In this document: piece by piece, positions 22,983-35,147 of the stretch
Layout: each line of letters starts with the position of its first letter
Numbering within the stretch: position 1 is the stretch's first letter
Assembly (NCBI GenBank): GCA_022885665.1
Contig: JAGQDJ010000156.1
Location: 620,001-684,000 of the forward strand
Source: Triops longicaudatus
Taxonomy: Eukaryota; Arthropoda; Branchiopoda; Notostraca; Triopsidae
Direction: 5' to 3'
Length of the DNA stretch: 64,000 nucleotides
Position numbers and translations under genes: made by a program
The notes under the pieces: generated by a model
What the model saw: the letters and a program-made list of their open reading frames with translations, nothing else
What the model was told of the DNA's origin: nothing
Databases searched by the model: none

Positions 22983-25900
22983 ATGCTCTCCGAGCGGTGT
23001 CGCGAGCCGGTAAACTTGAAACTGCCCCTCAACCGCAGCTTCAGTGAACCGGGTACGGAAGTTGTGCCGCTGAACATTTTCCCAACCATCCAACCAGGCG
23101 AAGAGCTCAGAGAAGAAACCGGCGAGAGTGAAGATAGCCCCATGACGGTGGATACCAGCCCGAAGTCGAAGCGCTTGCATTTGCAACTGCAACATCATTA
23201 CAATCAAGTTCATTTGCATTCGACGTCGCACCATTATCCAAGCGCATTGCCGCTCTCTTCGGCGAATGCTGTCGCTGTCCCTCGAACGGCTGATGTGGGA
23301 ATGACTATCCCGTTTTTCCCACCTAGCCAAACGGCAAGCGGATTGCCCGTGACAAACTCCAACACTCTCATGGATACCTCAGCTTCCCCGTCTCCATTTG
23401 TACCACCGAGCGTTGTTCCTGCTCCACCATCGACATTGGCGCTAAAAAGCGACAGTCCCGCAAGCTTATCAATGGGAAACAATGCCAACCAGGCATCCGT
23501 GCCATCCTTTAAGAAATGTTGTTTAGGACTTCCGGTTTCGGTGAGCTTGCCTTCCAGTCCGTGCTCCGAAAGTGCTTCATTGCATCGTTCTATGTTAGTG
23601 AAAAGAACCAAGATTTGGGGCGTGGAGCAATTAGCACGGAAACTGGAACTCGTACAACAGCCCGCGGATGAGGACCGTTGCCGGGCTTTCTTAATGGTGG
23701 ATTGCCGCCCGTTTTTGTCGTTCAACACGGGGCATATCCAGGGCGCCATCAACGTTAATTGTGCTGACCGTTGGAATCGGAAACGCTTGCAGTTGGGCCG
23801 GGCTACCTTGGCAGACTTGGCGACGACGAAGGAAGGCAAGGATGCTTTGAGAAGACGAGGCATCAAAGAGGTGGTCGTGTATGATGAGGGCGCAACGGAC
23901 TGTGAACATTTGCCCGTCACTTCCCCGTTGTATGTGGTTTTGTCGGCCTTGCTCGAGGACAACAAGGAACCCGTCTTACTAGCAGGTACCCACAGCGCTC
24001 ATCGCATTTGACTCATTGGATGTAAAGATAGCGGGGAGTAATAGGTGATGGGAAGTGGGCGATGAATGTAAAGGGAAGCAAAAGATTTCTCTTCGCTACG
24101 TTTTCAACCAGCTGCGCATTTAGGTCAGGGTTAGCTTTTCTGCAGAAAGAGATTGCTGAATTATGAATCAAGCCAAGTACGCAACGGACGAGCCACGCAG
24201 TTGCCCATTCACTAGAATGGCATGTGATAGGAAATGTCAAAAATATGACTTAAATTTGCAGATTTATACGCTGGCGTTGTTTTCAATCTTTAAGTACATG
24301 ATTTAAGGCTGCGTTTTTTAATATCCGATTTGAATGGAATTTTCTCTTTCATTATTTCTTTTTTACTTTCTTAATTTTTAATTTTCCTACATAATTTTCT
24401 TAACTTCCTTTTAATTATATTTCTTGCCACCGGAAGATTGAGAATGTAAGTTTTGGTGTGATAAGATTCCAGAAGTTTCTTCGCTGAAATCAATTTCCGT
24501 CGACAAGGGAGATTTCCGTTTCTGCGACGCTGTGTCGGTTGGTGACGAAACCGAGCTCTAATACGACCCAGCATCTTGGTCGGGAGGCTGCTTTTGATTG
24601 ACAGTTCTGAGAGGCTTTTATAGTCGAACAAACATACCGTTCAGAAGCAACCCCCCTGGACGTCCAGTTGTGAGGCCTCGTATTGCCGAAGAATGAAAGG
24701 AAGCTTAGGTCTTCTTGCCTATCTGGCATTCAGGGGCTTTTTCGTTTTTCACCCTCGGGTTTCGGTGGGGTAGCAGGGTGACACATGGGTAGCTATGACT
24801 CACCGAGACAAACAGCAGTCAAACACAACAAAATGCGCACAACAAGAGAACTTATCCGTACGCTCTTGGGAAGGTTGTCGATCAAGGCCCCATTGTTGAA
24901 GCACCAACCAGCATTTCCATGGGACAAACGATTCCCACTGCGTCATCTTTCCCTGACATGATTTCTTATATAACGCACTCTTAACATAGCCATAATCTGT
25001 TTCTGACACAGAGGGGGGATATGCTTCCAGCGACTGAGTTTGACTTACCGTAGCCTATTTGGCACATCAATTGTCTCCTTTACAGGCGTTAGATTAACCA
25101 TTTGATAAATCAGGCCGCCGATTGTTCCCCTTTTTTGACCGGAAAGCGTTTAGTTCACAAGCAACTCCCTATTTATCAATGATGAACAGCAAATGGGAAG
25201 ACATTCTTTTAGGACGGTGTTAACACAATTCGATGTTCTATAGCAGAGATGAATTAAGAAAGCTATAATTGGACTACCCTGAGCGGTAATCCTTCTGAAA
25301 CGGTGCATCCGACATGGCTTCTTTTTGTGACTCATCGCCCAACTAGGTCTCAGTTTTATGCTAGTTTCTATTTTAAGCGTAAATAGCATTAGTGAGACTG
25401 CATAATGCTCTTCTGCATTGTTAAAAATTTACATTAATTGATTGTTGTGACATAGGTGGCTTCCGCGAGTTTCAGAAGCATGCACCGCAGTTGTGTCAAG
25501 ATGCCTTAACACCTGTTTCGCCAATGACGTGCTCGGCGTTCAACAGCGTTACATGTTCGCCAAGGATAACTGTCCCTAGTTTTCAGACAGCTACGCCGAA
25601 CCCTGTTTTTAAAACAGAAACTGACTTGGAAACATTCCCCGCTACGCAGATTTTACCTTTCCTGTTCCTTGGCAACGGACGCGATGCAGCTTCCTTGGAA
25701 GTGCTTAAGTCACTCAAAATTGGCCGAGTCCTTAACGTGACTTCGGATTTGCCGAGCTATCACCAAAACCATGGAATCATTTACAAACAATTACCGGCAG
25801 CTGATTCGGGGCAACAGAACCTTCGACAATTTTTTGATGAAGCCTGTCACTTTATTGGTGAGTTTTATTTGTATATTATGATGTATTTACTAGGTGCATT

Positions 25901-27084
25901 TTTCTTACGGCCATTATACTGATGCTGTTTATACCTCGTTTCGGCTTATGTATATTGAACGGTTAATTGGTAGCCAGAGATAAGGGTCATTTATTCCGAA
26001 AATTACTTTCGTATAACGGAAGTTTGGACGAGCGATAGCCATATTGAAAGCAAGACTCGCTCTACTTATAAAGATAGCGTATTTCCAAGGCCCTTTCTCC
26101 CTATTAAGTTCCACGCAGGTGTTACTTTCCAGGTGAAACTACATATCCCCATGACTCACGACTGCATTGAGTCATTGCCCGCAGAAGTTTGGAAATTTAG
26201 GGAAGAACTTTATTTGTACCGCAGTTATTATGGTATTCTTGCGAGTAGTTTACTGAACTGCATTCCTCTCAAATAAGCCATACCTTGTAGCTCACGAAAA
26301 AAAAACTTTTCCCAGATTTATAGGAAAAATATAGCTATTAATATTTTTTAAACAAATTACCGCAGGCAATCTACCTACGTAATTCGTTTATAGCGCACGA
26401 AAGACCCTTTTCAGTAAATTAGTTAGCAAATAGGTCTGCAATACGTTGATAAACACATGGTTAAGGGTGAGTCATACCCCAAGAAGCAGTACCGCTGCTT
26501 TCTCATTGCTGAAGCTTAACGGATGACGCATGACTTATTGACTTTATTAAAAGGCTCGTCCTACGCATGGAATTGATACTGTCAACTCCATACAAGCATT
26601 GATGTACTCGGATCTACAGGCTGTAAGCTGTACTTCCGAGTTTATAACTTGATTGTACAAACTTCTTTCGTACTTAGTACTTTACTCAACATGCTAAAAC
26701 CCTGGCTTCCTGCTTCCATAAGTCAAATCCAATAATATAATACCGCCAGAAGGACCGTGTCTTTTTCGCTAGTCCGTTTCGTTATACATTCTAGTTTTTT
26801 CTTCTTTAATACTTTCTAGTTTTAGTACATTCATTTCAGTCTAGTTTAACAGTTTATATTAGATTTTTTTTTATAATTTAAGCAAAGGTGTATTCTTAAA
26901 GTAATCAAACTCTTTTAAAAAGGCCAAATCTAAGCTCAGGCCAAATGAAATCACGTTTAAATGCAGATGAAATTCAAAACCCAAGTGAAGTAAAAACTAA
27001 ACCCATGGCCGTACGTAAAGCCCTTCGACCTATTAAGGAACATTAAGAGAACTCTGAGATAGCTCCAAGCCCTTCATGACACTT

Positions 27085-27117
<33 letters not shown>

Positions 27118-28101
27118 GCAACGTTACATGACCGCAGTTCCGAAGGTGTTAACAAAGAGATGTGCTCATATAACTCACAAATGCGTTTTTTACCCGGAAA
27201 CGGGTATTCCCGTGCTGCAAGTTCTTGCAGTTGAGGATTTGCGGTAAAAATAAAAACCAAGAAGCATGAATTCATCGGTGCTAATGCTTCGCGCTCCATG
27301 TGAGTATATAGCCTCATGGAGTGTGTACCCGCACGCAAAGCATACCTGGGTGACGTCACCGAATGAGCAGGCTATGACTCATCTGCTTTGTTCACCAATC
27401 TGGGGCGAACGTGCAGTATGTAGGGTGAAAAACACCCTTACAGAGTTACATAGGGGATGGGATGTAAGCGGAGAAGGGTATTTACTTGAGGATATTTTGA
27501 AGTGTAACGTAAAAATCATTGTCTAGCGAAAACAATGTCTCGTTTTTAACACCCTTGGCTAGAAAATTCAGCTACCTTGCAGGCATCAATGCCGTTTTCA
27601 GAGGCCTTTGCTTTTTTAGGGAAAAAAAGGAAAGAGAAGCTCGAATATTTAACTTATGAGGCATCAACCGAATGTTTCAACACGCTTTTAGCCAACAAGA
27701 AGAGAAAGTTCTGACTTTTTTTTTAGAGCGAGAGCGGAATGCTAAATAATATTTTTTTTTCTCTTGCAGAAGAAGCTCGTGTTTCACAAAGCGGCGTGTT
27801 GATTCACTGTCACGCTGGTATTTCCCGTTCACCCACGATTGCCTTGGCCTACCTCATGCGGCATACCAATTTATCCTTAATTGAAGCCTATTCCTTGATC
27901 AAGAAGCGCAGATCAATCATTTCTCCCAATTTGAACTTCATGGGTCAGCTATTGGAATTCGAGCAAAGTCTCAAAACTCCTTCGACCACGAACAATGCCA
28001 CCACGAAAGGCGTGACGTCACCGCAGTGTAGACACGTGAACTTGCCAGGAAGGTGGACCGATCAGTCTACCAATGACATGGATGCGGGGTGTTTTGTTTG
28101 A
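22983..28101 (+). CDS. DUSP10: Dual-specificity MAP kinase phosphatase, DUSP10/MKP-5 type
   Basis: This enzyme dephosphorylates threonine and tyrosine of JNK/p38-type MAP kinases. Coding exons 22983-23985, 25456-25857 and 27770-28101 join in phase to 578 residues; human DUSP10 has 482, and the extra length is in a low-complexity N-terminus. The rhodanese/MAPK-docking domain starts near residue 211 and includes FLMVDCRPFLSFNTGHIQGA and INVNCADRWNRKRLQ, the latter close to human INCADKISRRRLQ. The catalytic domain starts near residue 400 (ILPFLFLGN). It has the general acid Asp451 (PAADSGQQNL) and the P-loop HCHAGISRS with Cys482 and Arg488. The C-terminal block IISPNLNFMGQLLEFEQ is diagnostic of the DUSP8/10/16 group, and the linker GGFREFQ matches DUSP10. 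All key residues are present. Introns are 1.5 and 1.9 kb. The ATG at 22983 is the first in-frame ATG in its exon. Confidence 0.93.
27087..27115. repeat. Poly-T tract (T29)
   Basis: An uninterrupted run of 29 T lies in intron 2 of the DUSP10-like gene. On the minus strand it is a poly-A tail following a frame open to about 27359. This could mark a retroposed copy (SINE or processed transcript), but I could not find a target-site duplication or recognise the adjacent sequence. Confidence 0.6.
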
Positions 28102-30512
28102 AATCGTCAAATTATTACGGACCATTGCGGAGGACATATTTATTTAACAACAGTGAAGCTTGAGTAGTGCCAAAAACGGAAGTATTATATGTATTGGTCA
28201 CTAAAAGCCGGAAACGACAGCAGCAGGAACACACGAGCAAAAGTTCAAAGAGCTGACCGTGTGACTTTTTGATGGAGAGATATACAGAATACCGTAGCCT
28301 TAGCAGTTGGGTTTGGGTTACTTGAATACTGTGGTGTTCGTATATGTTTTGGATTTGTATAAAAATGTGTGAAAATAGTTTGGGTCTAGTCAGTGCGGTC
28401 GTAATGCTGTGGTTAGTTCAGGTTTCATAAAAACGCCCTGTCAAGCAAGTTGGTGCCTTTCGTTTTGTATTGTCATTTATGGACCTTGTGATTTAGTACA
28501 ATTATCTTTTCGCATAAAAAAGCGTTTCTTTTATCTTTCCGCAGTAAAAAGCATTTGTATGAGACTTCGTCACTCTTTGCCATGCGTGCGGCTGCAGTCA
28601 TAAAACGCAGGTTTCCTTAACAGCTTTAACTGAAAGGGTACAGTGCATGTACGTCAATTCATGAGCTACAGCTGCCCTTATTTATACATCTGCATGAGTC
28701 ATTTCATGTACAGATCAACAACCCTCAATTGTACTACATTTACCGTAAATATTCCACGTTTTCGCGCCTAGGTTTTTGTACTTTAATAACAGAACCAAGG
28801 TTTTTCAGATGACACTCCTCTCCGTGATTGAATTTCAACCAGGTGCAACAAACTAGAGGGCTAATATATGCTCGTGCAGCTCTTTTTGTATGACTTCCAG
28901 CGTACATGCCAGGGTGCGAACCCACCCTACATTATATGTTCTAAAGAGGGGGACGGGAGACGACGATGAATTAATGGGTTCTGTGAATCATCCCTTAAAA
29001 ACCGTCACATAAGGCAGAACAATACTGTCCCGAAGGGGTTGCAGATTCAAAGGGGTTGGCCCGATGTTCTTCGATGACGTCATATAGGGGTGAAATGCAC
29101 ATATTAGTACACTGAGTAGGAAAAAGGATGCTTCAGTAACTAACCTTCGATGTTGTCCAAGAATAGCTACACAAAAGTTCGCTTGGCGGGCAAAATGCCA
29201 AGGTTGGTCATTTTAACGCACGGAGAGCCAAATTTTATTTACAGTCATGTTTTCATTCACCACTGAGGAATTTTTTGTCTGCTGACATGCATACAATCCT
29301 ATCTTTGGTCACGCTTTATAATTATACAGCACGCGGGCTAGAAATAGTAATGGACCATTACAGTATAGCTTGTTTGTTGTCTGCTATTTCGCTGGATGAG
29401 TCCGTTTAGGGACTGCACAGCATCAACGATCTTTCAGCGTATGAAAACCTCGCGTGCCAATTTGGCTCATTGAGTGTCCGTGAGCGCGGTGGAATTTGGG
29501 GTTGGAGACCCATAGGGACGAGAATGAGGGAATTTTGCCAAGCGGCACGTGTGTTGGTACGATTCGGTTCACTGAGTGAGCTAACATTCCTTGTGAAGAT
29601 CTAGGGTAGCTTGTATGGTGTTACTTTAATTTTGTCTTTAACAACAAGGCATTTTTCAAAATGATACAAATCAATTTTCCTCCCGAAGGCTACACATGTG
29701 TGGTAAAGAAGGGATTTGATTTCCTTGTCTAAATTATCATTAAAATACGCTCCAAACCATTGGAACCGTGGGAATCGTAGGAACCACTGTTCCTATTACA
29801 CCTTAACGTGTTCAAGTTTTTCCTATCGGTTTGGGTTCCTTTACTAACCCAATTAGCACACTTGCTCAACATTTACGTCCATTAAACGTTTGGTTTTAGA
29901 CCTATTTTCTAAAGTTTTGAGGATATTACGATAAGGATATTTTTGGTTCAAAAATAAGAAAAAGCAAAACAAACATAGAAAACACCTCTAACAGAGGCCG
30001 ATAAGATGTAAAGGAACGGTTAAAAACGCCTGTCAAACGTGTCTACTGCTTCGATATAGCCAATTGTAACACGTTAAACAAAAGTCTGTTATGTGTTATT
30101 TAAACGCATGTACAATTGCAAGGAAATAAAAAAAAAGTAGTTGTAAGTTGCATTGTATCATGTAAGAAGTTACGCTGTACTGTATCATTTTATGAGCTAC
30201 AAAAGTTAGTACATTTCTTGAATCTAAAAATACACCTATTTGGTGACTCAGTTTTTAGTAACATTGCACATGTGTACCCATTATCAGCCACAAGGCACAT
30301 CTGATAAACACAAGATCTTGAATAGTCCATTTAAATGTCAATTTTGTTATTGCCCCATTGTAATAGTCACCTTGTGATTTTGAAATAGATTGCGTAGCAA
30401 TTAAGACACATTGTTAAACGTGACTATCATTTTAGATTGTTAGATACGGTTACCAATAAACCCCTACGCCACTCTCACTCAATATTTCCTATTTTTAATT
30501 GCAACCCATTGG

Positions 30513-30575
30513 TTCGAATTCATCGATAAGGTAATTAGTTTTTATCGAATTCATCGATTTACGTAATTAGTTTTC
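30513..30575. repeat. Imperfect tandem repeat, unit about 31 bp, two copies
   Basis: Both copies begin TCGAATTCATCGAT and end TAATTAGTTTT, separated by a few divergent bases. There is no sign of a larger array. Confidence 0.75.
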
Positions 30576-31691
30576 GCCTTTATAACTTGCACGACTTGCC
30601 CTCCCAGTACCTGGCATTATCTTAGTCCCCGCAAGAGAAGTCTATCACGTGCGTTGTCTGACAGATTACGATTGCAAACCTTAATTTCGTAAAGAACAGT
30701 TCGCTTATATCCGATTATAAGCTACTGGAAGTTTATACTGTATCATTACATGTGTCGTTGTAAAGTAAACATTCTGATAATTGTGGACGTGGTATACTTC
30801 TCACGGTTTAATGACTGTTCACGCACTTATTACAATTCTCTTTAAAATTTTTTTTTTCATTAATTCCACGCTGTCCCTGAGCGTTTATGCGTTCCTGGAA
30901 CCTTATTTACTTCCTAATAATTAGTGATCCTGCGTAAACTAGGTAAGTATGGAATGAATACCCTGTCTAAATACTGTGATCTATGTGTGCTGTTATCAGA
31001 ATTTTTGTTACGAAATACAAGAGTTCAGACGATCTTTCATGATGCACTTTAAAACTCATCTGTTCGCAAACGATTAGAGCTACGCACATATTGGAATTCA
31101 CATTGGAATCACCTTCAGTAGTTCCATCCATTTAAACTGAAATTTTCTATAGTGTGAATTATTTAAAAAATGAGTTTCGATTTATCATGGCAAGTTGACA
31201 ACTTATATGCAAATTGATGTACAATTTTACGAGCAGTTTCTTGGCAAGGTGTGATTGTGTAGTATTTCAGAGCTGATGCTTTATTGGAATTGGCACACAG
31301 CCCCACACCAATTACACATCCTAGTGCTAGACCTTCACCATCTGTGCGTAAAAATGACTTAAAACACATCACGTTTTCATTTTTTTGGTTTTATTTATTG
31401 GCTTTGGATCAGTTCGATCCTTGCTGACTTCATCCGACACTGACCAGTTTCATCTGCGTGAATCTTTTTCCTTTTATAATAAAGTGCTATAGCTTCCAAA
31501 CGGTTCTACTTTCTTGGTAATTACCACAAGTTTTTATTTCTCATTTCTCTCGGTTTGCATAATGGCAATTACTGACTTGTTGTTAACCACACCCCTTTCC
31601 ACAGCTAATACGGCGAAATCTCGCTTTGACCTCAGGAAGCAGGAAAACTGTTTAATGCTACAGAAGTTCTCTATATAGACTTTCATTCACA

Positions 31692-31772
31692 TTTAAATAA
31701 CTCGAACCTTTAACTCCTCCATACTAGCCGGGATGTCGGTCCTAAAAGGTTCGTTTTAACAAGATTCTACTA
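31692..31772. mobile_element. Pogo/mariner-like MITE fragment
   Basis: On the minus strand the right end reads TAGTAGAATCTTGTTAAAAC followed by GAACC, the same terminal motif as at 10640 and 16184. A partial partner, AACTCGAACCTTT, lies near 31700 on the plus strand. The element is internally deleted and non-coding. Confidence 0.5.
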
Positions 31773-32437
31773 TAATTAACGCGCCTGAACGTCTCGCATT
31801 TTATTCATACCCAAATTAGCATTCAAAACACGCTACAAGTTACTTAAAATTTTATCAGAAGTGAGAATTTCAAGTTACTGACTTTCGATTAAGCTTACGA
31901 AAAAATCGCGGAATTAATCTTACCTTTCGAGACGTTTTGGTGAATACTGTTGACTTCCTTTGACTTCAAACGCCAATGGATGACAATGAACATGCTCTAG
32001 CCACGAATCTCATTTTGGTGCGGAATCCACAGAAATTGCACAGAAAAGAAAACACTTGCTTTACACAACAATTTAGCAATTTAACTTCGCGTTACAGTAG
32101 AGTTTATTAGCTTCTTGGCCTTGAAAGAACGATTTTTTTTTTGTTCCCTTTCTTATGGTTTAAAGCAGACTCGCGCCAATACCGAATGCCTATGGCAGGT
32201 TTGATAATAATAATGTAAAATGTATTACGAAGCTCGCTAGGTGACACTAGTGCGCGAATGTTTTTAAAATTTTAAATCTTAGCCTTTCCGCGCCTGCAAA
32301 GGACTGTTGTATTGTGGCAGACACAGCGCCTTTGAAAGGGAATGTGTACGAGGAGATAGAAAATCTAAACTACCTCATTTTGTGAAACCAAATCTCGTTT
32401 TATTACTTAGTTGTAGACCCACCTAATAGCCTGAAAA

Positions 32438-34948
32438 ATGCCACCAAAGGCGGCTGCGAAAGGACAGGCTACTGGTGCAGTAAAAAAACGTGCTCCTGCT
32501 CGACCCCAAAACGTCCACAAGCTTCCGAAATCCATTAACGAAGGTGAAATCTTGCGTGATACCACCAAAAAACAATGGAGGCTCGGCAGATCCATTGGAG
32601 TTGGTGGTTTTGGAGAGATTTACACAGGTATACCTTAACTCATCGTTCCGTAGCTCCAAATAGTTTCTCAAACGTTGCTTTTGTCCAGTGTCCGAAGAAA
32701 ATGGCAAGCCTGTGAGCCCTGACGCTAAATACGTCGTCAAAATCGTAAGTTTTTGCTGTGAGGCATACTACACAAGTCTTTACAAGTCTGTGCCTTACAT
32801 GACTATGTTTATTCGTATAGGAACCACATAGTAACGGCCCTTTATTCGTCGAAATGAATTTTTACATTCGCTGCGCCAAACCTGAAATGAGTACAATGAT
32901 GTTTATTTGGGATTGATTAGACTCTAATGGGTGCGTACTTGTTAGTCGATACCTGGATGAAATCAAAAAAGTTGAAGCAACTTGGAATGCCGCGTTTTAT
33001 TGGATCCGGATCGCATGAATATAAAGGGGAAAAGTACCGGTTTATGATTATGGAAAGGTTCGGCAGCGACATCCAGAAGCTTTTAGATGCAAACCAGAAA
33101 CGTTTTCCTTTCCAGACGGTCTGTAATCTTAGTCTTCAAATTGTAAGTTTCAGTTCTGCAAATCAACCGTTTCTTAGTGAACCAACGTGGGGTTATTTTA
33201 CATTGCAGATTGACGTGTTGGAGTACGTTCATTCAAGGGACTACGTCCATGCCGACATTAAGGCCTCCAATTTGTTACTAGGTTACGAGAAAAAACAGCA
33301 AAATTGTGTTTATTTGGTTGATTACGGTCTGGCTTGCCGGTATGTTGGTAACGATGGCGTACACAAGGAATACAAACCAGATGTCCGAAAAGCACACAAC
33401 GGTACCATTGAATTCACTAGCAGAGATGCTCACATTGGTGGTTAGTATCTGTTTACGTTTATTTATTAGTGTTATTTTTGCTGAAAAGTCGTTTTTACTT
33501 TCAGCTAACGCTCGACGGAGCGACCTGGAGATCTTAGGCTACAACGTAGTCCAGTGGCTTTGCGGAAAATTGCCTTGGGAAGATAACTTAAAAGATTGTG
33601 AATATGTCGCTAGACAGAAACAACGATACATGAGTGACATTCCAACTTTTTTAAAAACCTGTTTCCCTTCCGATCATCCGCGTAAGATATTAGTTACTAT
33701 CAATAACTACTGACAACCTTTATTTTTTTTTTCTATATGTATTTATTTTTATTATTTTTTTGTCTGTTTTAGCTGTGGTTGAGAAGTTTTTGAAATACGT
33801 TGCTGGGTTGAAGTTTGAAGAAGCGCCAGATTACAGCTATTGTCGCCAGTTATTTAAGCAAGGCTTAAAAGAAGCTGGATTTCCCGACGATGGCAAACTT
33901 GTCTTTTCGCCGGTCGAGTCCCCAAAGAAGATGAAGAAGTCCAGCACTGTGCCTTCTGCGATTTCCTCTGTGCCTAAGAAAATCCCCGCAACAGCAAAAC
34001 GCACAGAACAGCTTGCAGAGGAAGGCAAGTCCAAACGTGCTACAAGAAGCAACCCCGGTTCTCCTAGTCTTACTAGCGCCGGCGCCGAACTTGAACCTAG
34101 CGGCAGTGGCCAAGACAAACTAGCTAAAGCTGCTCGTGCGGATAGCAAGAAAGTAGCGCTGAAAACAAAATCCAGGTCACCCAAAAAGAAGCGAGATCCT
34201 TCCCTTGCAAACCCAACTCCTATTATGCTGGCATTAATGAACAAATTTAGGGAACGCTCGCAATCTCCAAGTTTTCCAGTCAAGAAGAAAGCTTCAAGGT
34301 ATATAAGATATTTTTTTATATTATTTTAATCCCACTGGTTTCTAATACCAAACACTATGCAGTCGTAGTTCCAGTGGTACTTCCAGTCCAACAGCAGAAG
34401 GCGGTGATATCCCTACTCCTGCAATGGAGGAAGTTATTCAGCGCCGTAATGAGCGCATGAGCTTAGGCATAACCGAAGCTCAGTCGTTCTACGTAACGCC
34501 TACCACGACGCCCAATGGCGGTGATAAGAACAGCAGTTCAGAGTCTTCCTTCAGTGGCATAATTCCGTCACCACCCCTCTCGTGCGCCACAAGAAATCGT
34601 CCCAAACCCCCAAGACTGTTTAGTACGCTTGAAACAACTACAGAAGGAAGTCCGGAAGCAGACGATACTCCCCCTGTAAAAAAGAAGAAGAAAGTGCCTG
34701 GACGTAGGCAGTATGTCGTGTCAGATTCGTCCGAATCCACGCCGTCGCCGAGTATTTTGAAGCGCAAGAAAGCCAAACGCGCAGGTTTAGCTGTCAAACG
34801 CATGGCTACTATTGGAACACAGACTTCTCCTACTGTTTACATGCCTCATTTACGCGTTACACGCTCCCGAGCTGCAAATTCTCCCTTAGCTAAAAGCTCA
34901 CCAGTTGTTATCACACTTGATGAAAGTCGAGATTTATTTTCAGAATAA
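32438..34948 (+). CDS. VRK1: Vaccinia-related kinase 1 (ballchen/NHK-1 type)
   Basis: This is a nuclear serine/threonine kinase of the VRK family, which phosphorylates chromatin proteins such as BAF and histones. Eight coding exons (32438-32627, 32689-32744, 32821-32890, 32946-33142, 33209-33440, 33505-33681, 33773-34298, 34363-34948) join in frame to 677 residues. A basic N-terminal tail precedes the glycine loop IGVGGFGEIYT (53-63). Other kinase blocks are YVVKI, FMIMERFGSDIQKL, the catalytic loop HADIKASNLL (H185-L194, with Asp187), VDYGLA with the VRK-type DYG (209-211), NGTIEFTS, and DLEILGYNVVQWLCGKLPWEDNL. All catalytic residues are present. The C-terminal tail of over 300 residues is Ser/Pro/Lys-rich, much longer than in human VRK1 (396 in total) and nearer the Drosophila protein. 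Six of the seven introns are 55-95 bases. It converges on TSC2, with 199 bases between stop codons. Confidence 0.95.
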
Positions 34949-35147
34949 GTGTTGTTTCATTTTATCTATGACTCTACTGCATCCTTAACATAAAATTAAT
35001 TTGTATGAAACGTGAAAATGCCTTGCTTTAAATATTTTTTGAAATCTTTACTTTCTTCGCGTACATAAAAGCCTTCCCATGATACGAACAAAAAACACGT
35101 CTTATTTATTTTTTTCACGTTGCGACCCAATAATTTTTACTTCAAGC

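Larger units (their letters stand above)
28102..32437. other. Intergenic, repeats only
   Basis: No gene is recognised over 4.3 kb; the longest frames are about 70 codons. It contains a full CRE palindrome (29075-29082), a 31-base imperfect tandem repeat at 30513-30575 and a pogo/mariner-like fragment at 31692-31772. The 3' UTR of DUSP10 must lie at its left end. Confidence 0.55.

Noticed and set aside
29385..29420. CTGGATGAGTCCGTTTAGGGA, reminiscent of a hammerhead ribozyme core
   Set aside because: There is an extra G in the CUGAUGA core, and no GAAA segment or closing stems follow.
30505..30525. GGTTCGAATT, resembling a tRNA B box
   Set aside because: No A box or cloverleaf can be formed upstream; it is part of the local tandem repeat.
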